64,000 bases of DNA from Pedobacter sp. B4-66 (GTDB lineage: Bacteria; Bacteroidota; Bacteroidia; Sphingobacteriales; Sphingobacteriaceae): the NCBI RefSeq assembly GCF_018492665.1, contig NZ_JAFVME010000001.1, positions 744,001 through 808,000 of the forward strand, written 5' to 3'. This document shows positions 16,593-26,093 of the stretch, in pieces (position 1 is the first letter of the stretch; every line of letters begins with the position of its first letter). Position numbers and translations under genes: made by a program. The notes under the pieces are model-generated. The model searched no databases, was not told the DNA's origin, and saw only the letters and a program-made list of their open reading frames with translations.

Positions 16593-18155
16593 ATGATAAG
16601 ACTAGTCGTTTTTTGGAGCATAGCATGTGTACTTGCCGTTTTGGGGAGCATAAAATTTTTAGGTTCAAAAACCAATAAAACTCCTCAGGCAGCAGCTCAA
16701 CCTAATATTATCGTGATTATTTCAGACGACCATGCTTATCAGGCAATTGGCGCCTATGGTAATAAAATAGCTCATACACCAAATATTGACAGACTAGCCA
16801 AAGAGGGTGCAATTTTTAAAAATCAACTGGTTACCAATTCCATTTGCGGACCAAGCAGGGCTTGCTTTTTAACAGGTAAATACAGCCATATTAATGGATA
16901 CAAAGCTAATGATCGCAAGTTCAATGTAGATCAGCAGATGTTGCCGGGACTATTGAACAAAGCTGGTTACCAGACGGCATGGATTGGCAAATGGCATCTG
17001 GGTACTTTACCAGGCAAAGCATTTGACCATTGGGAAATCATGCCGGATCAGGGTTTTTATTACAATCCAGATTTTATCAACCAAAACAACGACACCACAA
17101 GAACTGAGGGCTATGTCACCAATATCATTACCGACAAGGCTACGCAATGGCTCGATGCTCGTGATAAAAGCAAACCCTTCTTTTTGGTAGTTGGCGAAAA
17201 GGCTACCCACAGGGAATGGCTGCCTGATATACAAGATCTAGGTGCCTACGATGACGTAGATTTTCCACTTCCTACTACTTTTTTTGACGATTATGCAGGC
17301 AGGCCTGCCGCACAGCAACAATACATGACCATTGCAAAAGCAATGCAGCTTGACCGTGATTTAAAGGTTAATGTAGATTTCAAGGAGTTTATTCTATATA
17401 AAAGAATGAATGCCAGTCAGCGGAAAGCGTTTTCAGAATACTATCAGCAAAAGGTTACTAAAGATTATGAGCAGAAAAACCTATCGGACAAAGCCCTTGC
17501 CATCTGGAAGTATCAGCGCTATATGAAAGATTATTATGCTACTGCAAATTCGCTGGATAGGAATATTGGACAGATTTTAAACTACCTGGATAATGAACAG
17601 CTGAGCAAGAATACGATTGTAATTTATGCATCAGACCAGGGATTTTATTTAGGAGAGCATGGTTGGTTCGACAAACGCTTTATGTACGAAGAATCTTTAA
17701 AAACTCCTTTTATTGTAAGATACCCAGGCAAAGTAAAGGCAGGTAGCTCGGTAAACAATATAGTAGCCAATGTAGATTGGGCACCTACTTTACTGGATGT
17801 TGCCGGAGCAAAAATACCTGCGGATATACAGGGAAAATCTTTTTGGCCATTGCTAAAGGGCACCAAAACCGGGAAGCCTGACAAACCTGTTTATTATCAT
17901 TATTATGAATACCCAGGGCCACATTTGGTAAACCCTCACTTTGGCATCAGAACCAATCAATATACCCTGATCCGTTTTTATGGAAAACTAAATTATTGGG
18001 AGCTTTATGATGTAAAAAAAGATCCTAATGAATTAAAGAATTTGGCTGACAGTAAAGAATTTGCACCAACAATGACTGACTTAAAGAAAAAGCTGGAAAT
18101 CGCCATCAGTGAATACAAGGATGAAGAGGCTGAACAGGTGATAAAAAATTTATAA
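16593..18155 (+). CDS. Sulfatase (formylglycine-type, family S1)
   Basis: A 520-residue enzyme with an N-terminal membrane/signal segment (LVVFWSIACVLAVLG). The alkaline-phosphatase-like sulfatase core starts at IIVIISDDHAYQAIG, with metal-binding Asp pair near residues 45-46. The CxPSR motif is Cys85-G-P-S-R followed by ACFLTGKY, where the Cys would become formylglycine. GKWHLG and the C-terminal GWFDKRFMYEESLKTPFI are also typical. It hydrolyses sulfate esters, probably on polysaccharides, in the periplasm or on the surface. No sulfatase-maturating enzyme lies in this window, so maturation must depend on a gene elsewhere. The substrate is not identifiable. Confidence 0.93.
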   Translation: MIRLVVFWSIACVLAVLGSIKFLGSKTNKTPQAAAQPNIIVIISDDHAYQAIGAYGNKIAHTPNIDRLAKEGAIFKNQLVTNSICGPSRACFLTGKYSHINGYKANDRKFNVDQQMLPGLLNKAGYQTAWIGKWHLGTLPGKAFDHWEIMPDQGFYYNPDFINQNNDTTRTEGYVTNIITDKATQWLDARDKSKPFFLVVGEKATHREWLPDIQDLGAYDDVDFPLPTTFFDDYAGRPAAQQQYMTIAKAMQLDRDLKVNVDFKEFILYKRMNASQRKAFSEYYQQKVTKDYEQKNLSDKALAIWKYQRYMKDYYATANSLDRNIGQILNYLDNEQLSKNTIVIYASDQGFYLGEHGWFDKRFMYEESLKTPFIVRYPGKVKAGSSVNNIVANVDWAPTLLDVAGAKIPADIQGKSFWPLLKGTKTGKPDKPVYYHYYEYPGPHLVNPHFGIRTNQYTLIRFYGKLNYWELYDVKKDPNELKNLADSKEFAPTMTDLKKKLEIAISEYKDEEAEQVIKNL

Positions 18156-18211
18156 TTTTACATTTATTTGATAATATTCCTTATATTCCGTTATTAAAGG
18201 GGGATAGCATT

Positions 18212-18763
18212 ATGAGGTTATTATTCATGCTTACAATTTGTCTGCTAGCTATAAATGCTGTAGGCCAAACAGATTTAGTTTCTGAAAAGGTAAATGTTGT
18301 TTACGAAAAGGACATTAAGAAATTGCCTACCGGAACTACGCCAAAGTATTTTCTGGATAGTGCACTGGTTGGTGCCTGCCTCCCACTCTTTAATAAAGAG
18401 GAGATCAAAGAAGTTACTGTAAATTCAGATAGTAAGTTCGGTGAGGTTTATATCGCCACAAAAAATCCGGGACTTCATAGATTCATGACACTTGAAGAAA
18501 TAAAAAGCAAGTATATTGAATCTCCTTCGGCTTCTACATTGTACATGGTGGATAATGATTTAGTAAAAGGTAATATCGCAGACTTTAAAATTGATGAGAA
18601 TTATATTTTAAGTATTAATGTATTGTGTGAAAACGATTTTGGTTCTTTAAAAGGATCAGTAAAAAGCATGAACATCATCAAGATTACTACTAAAAGTGAA
18701 GAAAACCTGGAACGAGCAGGTCGGGTTTACATAAAAGGAACCCAGCTACAAGCTGGGTTATAA
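18212..18763 (+). CDS. Exported protein of unknown function
   Basis: A 183-residue protein with a clear signal peptide (MRLLFMLTICLLAINAVGQ) and a good ribosome-binding sequence (AAAGGGGGAT) 11 bases upstream. The mature part is mixed alpha/beta with one Cys near residue 53 (VGACLPLF) and another near 133 (VLCENDF). No family was recognised. It follows the sulfatase by 56 bases on the same strand and may be co-transcribed with it. The end of the gene contains a 9-bp hairpin. Confidence 0.7.
   Translation: MRLLFMLTICLLAINAVGQTDLVSEKVNVVYEKDIKKLPTGTTPKYFLDSALVGACLPLFNKEEIKEVTVNSDSKFGEVYIATKNPGLHRFMTLEEIKSKYIESPSASTLYMVDNDLVKGNIADFKIDENYILSINVLCENDFGSLKGSVKSMNIIKITTKSEENLERAGRVYIKGTQLQAGL
18739..18759. 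terminator. Hairpin overlapping the end of the unknown exported gene
   Basis: AACCCAGCT (18739-18747) and AGCTGGGTT (18751-18759) form a 9-bp stem with a 3-base loop inside the last codons. On the minus strand it is followed by CCTTTTATG, so it may serve the convergent lipoprotein gene. The call is tentative. Confidence 0.4.
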
Positions 18764-18775
18764 AGTATAACTCAA

Positions 18776-18807
18776 ACAAGTTAACCGACAATAGCCGATT
18801 AACTTGT
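18776..18807. terminator. Inverted repeat between convergent genes
   Basis: ACAAGTTAA (18776-18784) pairs with TTAACTTGT (18799-18807) across a 14-base loop that can pair further at CG. It lies 14 bases past the stop of the minus-strand lipoprotein gene and may help end that transcript. Confidence 0.4.
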
Positions 18808-18820
18808 AGTCCTATAAAAT

Positions 18821-19663
18821 TTATTGTAAAGGCACTGTATTCAATGTAAGCACAGGCCAAACACCCGGTTTAGGCACACTAACACCCTTGGTTTCGCCTT
18901 TGGCAGCATCTGACCCGAAATAATAAAGCGGGTGTCCTTTGTATGTTAACTGGCTTTTACCAACCGAAGTAATCACCGCCAACATATCTTTTGAAAGCAC
19001 TGAAGGAACATTTAATATTGCTGATTCAAAAATTGGCCACACTGCATTGTTGCTCAAATCAGGCTTGGTAAAATTGTTCTTGTTAAAAGTATCAGGAGTG
19101 AAGGCATACAAAGTACGGCCTTTTGCATCTGTCAGGTACAAAGTTACCCCATCTCCCTCCTTAGCATCTGCTGTATAATTTTTACCATCCATACCAACCA
19201 ATTGTTTGCTGGCCATCATAACTGAATAATCAGGTTTAGCCACAAACCATGCTCCTCCTACACCATCTCCCTTAATCTCTTCTTTGGCTTTATCTCCGTT
19301 ATAATAATACAGCGGCCATCCTTTATAAGTGGTTTGTTTTTTCCCATCAGCCCTTGTAATGGTGGCAATATCAGCAGCATCTAAACCTGAAGGAGGATTT
19401 CCATTAGCAGCATAGTATACCGGCCAGGTAACTAAACAACCATCAACACAAACAGATGTACTATTGGCATCTTTTACAAAACAATAAAGGGTTTTACCTG
19501 TTCCATCAGTAAGAACATTCCCGAACGATGCCGAAGCTGCAAGTTTAAGATCCAAAGACACTTCCGGTTCTTTGATTACTTCATTTTTCTTTTTTGAGCA
19601 GGCCGTAAAAAGTACTGCAGTTACACTACACAGCACAAGCATTTTTTTAAATAGAGTTGACAT
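18821..19663 (-). CDS. Lipoprotein with two YxFxxD-type (COG4315 / Lipoprotein_15) repeats
   Basis: A 280-residue lipoprotein. The signal peptide ends in LFTAC with Cys22, followed by a lysine-rich KKKNE. Two related units are visible: LTDGTGKTLYCFVKD with CVDGCLVTWPVYY and TYKGWPLYYYNGD, then LTDAKGRTLYAFTPDT with VWPIFES and TYKGHPLYYFGSD. This is the secreted repeat pattern with conserved Tyr-x-Phe/Trp-x-x-Asp and WP. The biochemical role of the family is unclear; it is often next to sigma factor or respiratory genes. Here a divergent ECF sigma factor starts 187 bases away. Confidence 0.82.
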   Translation of the reverse strand: MSTLFKKMLVLCSVTAVLFTACSKKKNEVIKEPEVSLDLKLAASASFGNVLTDGTGKTLYCFVKDANSTSVCVDGCLVTWPVYYAANGNPPSGLDAADIATITRADGKKQTTYKGWPLYYYNGDKAKEEIKGDGVGGAWFVAKPDYSVMMASKQLVGMDGKNYTADAKEGDGVTLYLTDAKGRTLYAFTPDTFNKNNFTKPDLSNNAVWPIFESAILNVPSVLSKDMLAVITSVGKSQLTYKGHPLYYFGSDAAKGETKGVSVPKPGVWPVLTLNTVPLQ

Positions 19664-19850
19664 AAAGGGTTTTGTTTTTAAGGTGAATTAAATAGCTTAC
19701 TTATAACTAAAAAGGATTACGGGAAGACCGCATAAATGGTTGCGTAGAACTGAGAAAATAAATATTTATTTTTAAGGCAACCTATTACGTAACTTAAACG
19801 TACTATAGCTAGTATAGGTGAAAATGGCCAATGTAAAATCGAAAAAATAG

Positions 19851-20459
19851 GTGCAGGAAATTATTGAAGGTTGCATCAGGAAGGACAGATCAAGTCAGTA
19901 TTTGCTCTATAAAGAATTTTATAGTTATGGCATGGCTATATGCCGTCGGTACGCTTTGAATGATGATGATGCGGCAGATGTATTGAATAATGGGTTCATG
20001 AAAGTATTTACAAATATTGAAAAATACGACCCCGAAAAGCCTTTTAAAGCATGGTTGGGAAAGATTATAACCAATACTGCTATTGACCATTACAGGAAGA
20101 GTCTTAAGTTTTCGAAACATGATGAATTGACTGATCATGAGGACATAGGCGGACCGGCTCAGGTATATGAACAAATGGCCTATAAAGATTTGCTGGTTTT
20201 GGTTCAGGGATTGCCTCCAGCTTATCGCACGGTATTTAACTTATTTGCAATAGATGGATACTCGCATGAAGAGATTTCGGAACTTTTAAATATATCAGTA
20301 GGGACATCGAAATCAAATTTATTTAAAGCAAGACAAAAGCTGCAAGAAAGGCTTAATTCCTCGGATGGAAATAAGTCGGGGGATATATATATTAACAATT
20401 TTAGTGTTCAAAGTGAAATGCCTTCACAAAACAAGATAGCTGTAGATGGAAAAAGATAA
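19851..20459 (+). CDS. ECF-type RNA polymerase sigma factor
   Basis: A 202-residue sigma-70 family protein. Region 2 is CRRYALNDDDAADVLNNGF with FKAWLGKIITNTAIDHYR, and region 4 is LPPAYRTVFNLFAIDGYSHEEIS with the helix-turn-helix ELLNISVGTSKSNLFKAR. Translation must start at the GTG at 19851 because an in-frame TAG lies directly before it. That gives an N-terminus only a few residues shorter than the family norm. The 30-residue tail after region 4 is poorly conserved. The gene overlaps the downstream membrane protein by 14 bases, the usual sigma/anti-sigma arrangement. Confidence 0.9.
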   Translation: MQEIIEGCIRKDRSSQYLLYKEFYSYGMAICRRYALNDDDAADVLNNGFMKVFTNIEKYDPEKPFKAWLGKIITNTAIDHYRKSLKFSKHDELTDHEDIGGPAQVYEQMAYKDLLVLVQGLPPAYRTVFNLFAIDGYSHEEISELLNISVGTSKSNLFKARQKLQERLNSSDGNKSGDIYINNFSVQSEMPSQNKIAVDGKR

Positions 20460-21675
20460 TGGAATAGATAAGCTGTTTAAAGATGGGTTGCATGATCCTG
20501 AAATCCCTTTCAATGAATTGGACTGGGTAAAGATGGAACAAAAACTGGATGCACAGAGCAAGAAAAAGGTTATCCCATTTTGGTTGTTTGCCGCAAGTGG
20601 TATTGCTGCTACACTGGTAGTTGGCTTGTTTTGGTATTTCGCTGATTCTAATAATACTATTAAAGAAGATCCTAAAAAAGTTGAAATAGTAAATGCTAAG
20701 CCTGTAGTTAATGGCACGGATACCGGTTCTGTTGTAAAAGCAATTCCGGAACCTGCTGAACGTTCTGTTGAATCAACTGTTGAGACACACTTTAAAAACA
20801 TCGACAAAAATTACGCTAAAACACCAAAAGTTATTGACAACAGTCAGGAACTTGTTAGTGCTCCTGATACTACCATCGCTAAAGAACAGAAAAAACAAGA
20901 GCTAATTGCACAAGTTGTAACTCCGGTTGCAACTCCAAAAACTGAAGACAAACCACTTTTAGCTGTAATTGATAGCCCTTTGACAGACAAACCGATAGAA
21001 AAGTCGACAGATAAAAAAACTGAGGTTTTAGCACAAACCAATAAACCTGTGGTAAATTCTGGCCTACCTGATCATACAAAACTTACACTTTCTATTATGG
21101 CAGCTCCAGACATTTCAAATGTGAAATTGAACGTAGACACCAAGATCAGCAGCAACATAGGTGTATTGGCAACTTATGCCATTACCAATAAAATTAGTGT
21201 AACCACTGGCGCAATTTATTCTAGAAAGTTATACAACTATGGTGGAATTGGATCGGCAGGAACTGCCTATTTGAAAAATGCATGGCAGGTTAATGCGAAT
21301 TGCATTGTATTGGACGTTCCACTTAATGTAAACTATACATTTTTAAAAAGGAGAAACTATTCAATAGGAATAAATTCAGGCCTATCGAGTTATTTTATGC
21401 TTAGTGAAAAATACAAATACATAACTGGACCGCAGGGAGGAACTCAAAAGATCTCAGAACTTGAAATCAAAAATCAAAATCAGCATATTTTTGGTGTAGC
21501 AAACCTTTCTTTAAGTTTCGAAAGAAGAATAACAAACACACTTAGTTTTGGCGTACAACCATTTGTTAAATTACCACTTACAGGAATTGGTAACGGTAAT
21601 GCCAGATTAAAATCTACAGGAGTCGCCTTCTCACTGAACCTTGGATTGTTTCCTAAATCGGGGGGCAAAAAATAG
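20446..21675 (+). CDS. Probable anti-sigma-like membrane protein with C-terminal beta-barrel-like domain
   Basis: A 409-residue protein. The N-terminal about 40 residues are cytoplasmic and polar (PFNELDWVKMEQKLD, resembling the short N-terminal domain of Bacteroidota anti-sigma/OmpA-type proteins). One membrane helix follows (IPFWLFAASGIAATLVVGLFWYF, about 43-65, here noted only by position), then a long Thr/Lys/Pro-rich linker (about 80-205). The last 200 residues are beta-rich (GVLATYAITNKISVTTGAIYS, ending FSLNLGLFPKSGG), like an outer-membrane beta-barrel domain. It overlaps the sigma gene by 14 bases. A signal-transfer role across the envelope is inferred. Confidence 0.65.
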   Translation: MEKDNGIDKLFKDGLHDPEIPFNELDWVKMEQKLDAQSKKKVIPFWLFAASGIAATLVVGLFWYFADSNNTIKEDPKKVEIVNAKPVVNGTDTGSVVKAIPEPAERSVESTVETHFKNIDKNYAKTPKVIDNSQELVSAPDTTIAKEQKKQELIAQVVTPVATPKTEDKPLLAVIDSPLTDKPIEKSTDKKTEVLAQTNKPVVNSGLPDHTKLTLSIMAAPDISNVKLNVDTKISSNIGVLATYAITNKISVTTGAIYSRKLYNYGGIGSAGTAYLKNAWQVNANCIVLDVPLNVNYTFLKRRNYSIGINSGLSSYFMLSEKYKYITGPQGGTQKISELEIKNQNQHIFGVANLSLSFERRITNTLSFGVQPFVKLPLTGIGNGNARLKSTGVAFSLNLGLFPKSGGKK

Positions 21676-21683
21676 ATTCTGTT

Positions 21684-22433
21684 TTAGTTCACAAAAAACT
21701 GATTTAGCTTCCTTAACTTTTTTAAAAATGTTACGAGTAAGGGGTTTGGTATTTTATTATAAACCAAGGCACGATAATCGTTAATTAGGGTTTTATACGC
21801 CTTACCTATTGAGCCATTGCTCATCCCTCCGTTTCTCATAAGAACCATCAATTTATCAAGGAAAACGACATTGGAACCATTCCTTTTCAATATTCTTAAA
21901 ATCAATTCATAATCTGCACATGAACCAAAATTCAAAGAATATCCTCCCTCCTCAATAATCAGATTTCTTTTTATGTACATAGTGGGATGAGCTGGCATCC
22001 ACCCCCTGCCAATATTTTGAAATTGATAAGAATTTGACTTCCACTTCCTCGTTACTTTCTTAAGATTAGCTCTCGATATAAAATTTAAATTCCCATAAAC
22101 CATATCGCAATTATTTTGCTTAAAACAGTTGACAACAGAAGAAACAACATCATTTGCGGCAAACAAATCATCAGCATTTAATGCCCCAACCAAATCTCCT
22201 GTAGCAACTGCTAGCCCTTTATTTAAGGCATCGTACATACCAACATCTTTCTCTGTAATGAAATAATCAATTCTATCGCGATATTTCTGAATGAGCGGAA
22301 CAGTGCCATCAGTAGAGCCTCCATCAATAATGATGTACTCTATATCATCATAATCCTGACTGATAACAGACCTCATGCACCCTTCGATATAATCTGAACA
22401 ATTAAAAACAACAGTAACTAAACTAACTCTCAT
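21684..22433 (-). CDS. Glycosyltransferase family 2
   Basis: A 249-residue GT-A fold glycosyltransferase. The nucleotide-sugar site starts VSLVTVVFNCSDYIEGC, followed by IIIDGGSTDGT. The acidic metal-binding motif is GALNADDLFA (DXD-like), and HPTMYIKRNLIIEEGGY follows, typical of WcaA-like transferases in polysaccharide clusters. The donor and acceptor are unknown. It reads away from the large exopolysaccharide operon, and the 169-base gap between them probably holds both promoters. It may supply one sugar of that polymer. Confidence 0.88.
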   Translation of the reverse strand: MRVSLVTVVFNCSDYIEGCMRSVISQDYDDIEYIIIDGGSTDGTVPLIQKYRDRIDYFITEKDVGMYDALNKGLAVATGDLVGALNADDLFAANDVVSSVVNCFKQNNCDMVYGNLNFISRANLKKVTRKWKSNSYQFQNIGRGWMPAHPTMYIKRNLIIEEGGYSLNFGSCADYELILRILKRNGSNVVFLDKLMVLMRNGGMSNGSIGKAYKTLINDYRALVYNKIPNPLLVTFLKKLRKLNQFFVN

Positions 22434-22602
22434 AAAAAAGTATTACACTTGCCTACAAGAATAATTTAATTCTACATTAATAACAACAATTAACTATTAA
22501 TATCAAATTAATGACTTACAATAAAAACATATGGATTATTTAACAAAACACTAGACTCTATCGCAGTATATTGATTCTACTTAAAATAATTTAAAAACAG
22601 GT

Positions 22603-24969
22603 ATGCAGAATGAGTTTTCCAGACCTTTTAAAATTCGAAAAGAGGTTAATTATATTAAGTTATTAAACGTCATTTTAAGTAAATGGCATTGGCTGCTATG
22701 CGCTTTGGCTTTTGGTTTAATTTCTGGCTACCTCTACTTGCTGATCGTTCCGCCATTATATGCAACAACTGCTTCACTAAAGTTTGAAGAAAAGAAATCA
22801 GAGATTTCTGAGCTGATGAATGTTAGAAATCTGTATGACAAAACAAATAAGGTTGAATCTGAAAAACTGGTAATCCGATCGAGAAATGTTTTACTTAAAG
22901 CCATAAATTCTTTAGACTGTGAAGTATCATTCTATGTAAAAAGAAGTTTTGGAGAATTGAGCATTTACCCTCTAAAGCCGCTAGCCATAAAAATATTAGC
23001 TAATAAGACTTCTAAAGATTCTCCCGACGAATTTGATTTTAAGGCTTTAAGTAATTCAGATTATCAACTATGCTATGAATTGAATGACAAACGGATTTGC
23101 GAAAAATATAAATACGGCCAGACGGTTAGCTTGCCTTATTTAACCTTTAAAATATTAAGGGCTAATAAGCTTATTTTACCCAAACAAGAATATCTAATAA
23201 GAATAAACAATGTGGCAGATTTGCTTGAAAGAATTAGCAACTCATTGATACTAGATGATGGTCAGAACATCAACATTCTGAATTTACGTTTTACTGATCA
23301 TAATCCATATTTCGCTACAGATCTTCTCAATGCAATTTTACAGGAGTACTTGGAGTTTGATAAAATGCAACGTTCTATTTCTGTATCGCAAACAGCTAAT
23401 TTCATCAACACATTACTAAATACCATGTCTGATACTGTTACGGCATCGGCAAAGGTATTACAGAAATATCGGGAAAGCAATGGCGTCTTGTCTATTTCTT
23501 CAAATGCTACCCTCTTGTCCAATCGGTTAACAGAACTTGAAACGGAAAAGCATACACTTGAAATTCAAAATGTTATCGTGAAATTTCTAGAAAAGGATTT
23601 AACTAACACTGAGCATATTGAGAAGCTAAATTATAGCTTACAGGGCATTACAGACCCGCACTTAAATGGTTTCATTTCTAAATACAACGACCTGCTCATC
23701 AGCAAAAAGACAGCACTAAACACCTACACTCCAAGTTCTGAAGTAGTCATACGAATTAACAATCAATTGGCTGATCTTAAGGAGGCAATTCTCAATAACA
23801 TCTCGACACAAATAAAGAGTAATACTAAAACTCGTTCTTTTTTAAGCAAGCAAATTGATAGTATTTTTCTGGTTCGGGCTAAGATTCCTAAAACCGAAAG
23901 GGACTTTATCACGTTACAATCTAAATTTGAGATCAACCAAAAGATCCACTCCTATCTGGAAGAGAAAAAACTGGAAGCCCAAATATCAAAAGCAGCGGTA
24001 ATCCCGGGTTCATTTATTATTGATAAAGCTGAATATCCGATTAGGCCAATACTTCCGATACCTAAAAACACCTATACTATTTTTACCCTTGCCAGTCTCT
24101 TTTTAGGAACGGCATTAATAGTTATGGTGAGAGTACTCAATCCATATATCTACAATAAAGAATCAATTGAAGAACTTACTACGATCCCAATAATAGGAAT
24201 AATCAACCGACACAAACAGTCCTCTTATGAATCGAATAAACAAATTCAAAACATTAAAGAGTTCAGATCTGCATTCTCAGAATCAGTACGATCGGTACGA
24301 AGTAACCTTAGTTTTTTGGCTTCAGAAAAAAACAGTAAAACCATCTGTATAACATCTGAAATATCAGGTGAAGGCAAATCATTTGTTTCTCTGAATCTTG
24401 CCTATTCGTTGACACTAATTAACAAAAAAGTATTACTGGTGGCGGCCGATCTGAGAAAATCAAAGCTACATCATTCGCTAAACACAAGTAACCAAAATGG
24501 ATTGAGTAAATACTTATCCGGACAAGCTGCTCTAGCAGATATTCTGGTTAAAACCTCAATAGAAAATCTTGATTTTATTTCTTCAGGACCAGTTCCTCCT
24601 AATCCATCAGAATTGCTCCACTCCTCAAAAATGCAGGCTTTAATAAATGATTTAAAAGACCGTTATGATTTTATCTTATTGGATTCTGCACCAATCGGTT
24701 TGGTAACTGACAGTAAGCCTCTCATAAAAATGGCGGATATTAATTTGTTTATCCTTCGATGCGGGGTTTCAAAATATGAATTCGCTGAAACACCAGAAAG
24801 GCTTCAAAGGGAATTTAATTTAACTGACATAGCCATCATTCTAAACGATTTTGAGGATAATAACTTCCATAGAAGCTTCACAATGGGCAAGAGAAATAGT
24901 TATCATAAGGATTACTACTATTCAAGCCAGGCAAATTACGCTCACCATAAAGATTATTTTGAACTGTAA
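22603..24969 (+). CDS. Polysaccharide co-polymerase / tyrosine autokinase (Wzc-type BY-kinase)
   Basis: A 788-residue protein. A first TM lies near residue 35-52 (HWLLCALAFGLISGYLYL), then a long periplasmic coiled region (Wzz-like, about 60-480), and a second TM near 490-510. The cytoplasmic BY-kinase domain has Walker A SGEGKSFVSLN (about 585-595), Walker A' VLLVAADLRKS and Walker B FILLDSAPIG. The C-terminus has a Tyr cluster (YHKDYYYSSQANY and YFEL, six Tyr in the last 22 residues), the autophosphorylation tail. Such proteins set chain length and control polymer export. First gene of the operon; its TAA overlaps the next ATG by one base. Confidence 0.93.
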   Translation: MQNEFSRPFKIRKEVNYIKLLNVILSKWHWLLCALAFGLISGYLYLLIVPPLYATTASLKFEEKKSEISELMNVRNLYDKTNKVESEKLVIRSRNVLLKAINSLDCEVSFYVKRSFGELSIYPLKPLAIKILANKTSKDSPDEFDFKALSNSDYQLCYELNDKRICEKYKYGQTVSLPYLTFKILRANKLILPKQEYLIRINNVADLLERISNSLILDDGQNINILNLRFTDHNPYFATDLLNAILQEYLEFDKMQRSISVSQTANFINTLLNTMSDTVTASAKVLQKYRESNGVLSISSNATLLSNRLTELETEKHTLEIQNVIVKFLEKDLTNTEHIEKLNYSLQGITDPHLNGFISKYNDLLISKKTALNTYTPSSEVVIRINNQLADLKEAILNNISTQIKSNTKTRSFLSKQIDSIFLVRAKIPKTERDFITLQSKFEINQKIHSYLEEKKLEAQISKAAVIPGSFIIDKAEYPIRPILPIPKNTYTIFTLASLFLGTALIVMVRVLNPYIYNKESIEELTTIPIIGIINRHKQSSYESNKQIQNIKEFRSAFSESVRSVRSNLSFLASEKNSKTICITSEISGEGKSFVSLNLAYSLTLINKKVLLVAADLRKSKLHHSLNTSNQNGLSKYLSGQAALADILVKTSIENLDFISSGPVPPNPSELLHSSKMQALINDLKDRYDFILLDSAPIGLVTDSKPLIKMADINLFILRCGVSKYEFAETPERLQREFNLTDIAIILNDFEDNNFHRSFTMGKRNSYHKDYYYSSQANYAHHKDYFEL

Positions 24970-26093
24970 TGCTATTCCTCACGCTCGATACTTTTAGCAA
25001 AACAGGAGGCATTCAAAAAGTATGCAGAACATTGGCATATACGCTAAGTATCATCGCAAAATCAACTCCTGGAAATGTATATTCTTTCAAAATGCTTTCG
25101 CTATATGATAAAGATAATGATGCAAAATATGTATACACTAAACAGTTTAAAGGTTTTAATGGCTCCAAAATATGTTTTCTCACTAGTGCTATTTTGAGTG
25201 GATTTAGATATAAAACCATCATTGTTAGTCACGTTAATCTGATCAGTGTTGCTCTATTTATTAAAGTAATCGCAAGAAAAGCACAGGTTATTATGCTTGC
25301 ACACGGAGTTGAGGTTTGGCGAGAAATGCCTCGATGGAAACAATGGTTTATTCAGAATCATGTTAAGGTTTGGACAGTGAGTAATTTTACCGCTCAAATA
25401 CTAGAACACGAGCATCAAATTAGTAGGTCAAATATTGAAGTGTTAAATAACGCGCTTGATCCATTTTTCTCTATTCCTGATCAATTTAAACAACCACAGT
25501 ACTTACTTGAAAGATACGGATTACATAAAAATCAACCCATTTTACTCAGCATCACCAGACTCTCAAAATACGAAACAGAAAAAGGATACTATAGGATTAT
25601 TGAACTGCTCCCACAACTGATTGATGAATTTCCAAATCTCCATTATCTTCTTTGTGGAAAATCAGATGTTGAAGAAAAAAATCGTTTAGAACAGCTCATA
25701 GAAAAAGAAAACCTTAAGCAAAACATTTCACTAATTGATTTCATTCCAGAAGAAGAGTTGGTCTCGCATTACCTCCTGGCCGAAACATTTATTTTGCCTA
25801 GCAAAAAGGAAGGATTTGGATTGGTATTTATAGAAGCCGCAGCTTGTGGCTGCAAAATCATTTCGGGAAATATTGATGGCAGCACCGATGCAATGCTAAA
25901 CGGAGAATTGGGTAGAATGGTAAATCCCGATAAACCCGAAGAAATTAAAGAAGCGATTATTAACAGTTTGAACCAGCAGCACAATCATCAAATAGCACTG
26001 AGCATTCAAAAGAAATGCCTCGCAAACTTTAGCCATCAAAAATATCTTCAAAGAACGCAGTATCTTTTAATCAAAACACGTAAAGAACGATGA
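24969..26093 (+). CDS. Glycosyltransferase family 4
   Basis: A 374-residue GT-B fold transferase. The N-domain opens LFLTLDTFSKTGGIQKVC, with a GG loop for substrate binding. The C-domain has ILLSITRLSKYETEKGY and the retaining-GT4 motif EGFGLVFIEAAACG (E-x7-E) that binds the nucleotide sugar. It shares one base with the stop of the BY-kinase gene and an ATGA overlap with the permease gene, so translation is coupled. The sugar specificity cannot be read from sequence. Confidence 0.9.
   Translation: MLFLTLDTFSKTGGIQKVCRTLAYTLSIIAKSTPGNVYSFKMLSLYDKDNDAKYVYTKQFKGFNGSKICFLTSAILSGFRYKTIIVSHVNLISVALFIKVIARKAQVIMLAHGVEVWREMPRWKQWFIQNHVKVWTVSNFTAQILEHEHQISRSNIEVLNNALDPFFSIPDQFKQPQYLLERYGLHKNQPILLSITRLSKYETEKGYYRIIELLPQLIDEFPNLHYLLCGKSDVEEKNRLEQLIEKENLKQNISLIDFIPEEELVSHYLLAETFILPSKKEGFGLVFIEAAACGCKIISGNIDGSTDAMLNGELGRMVNPDKPEEIKEAIINSLNQQHNHQIALSIQKKCLANFSHQKYLQRTQYLLIKTRKER

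Noticed and set aside
18212..18763. Possible exosortase substrate with a C-terminal sorting tail
   Set aside because: The C-terminus (RVYIKGTQLQAGL) has no transmembrane helix or basic end. No other exported protein fully inside the window has such a tail.
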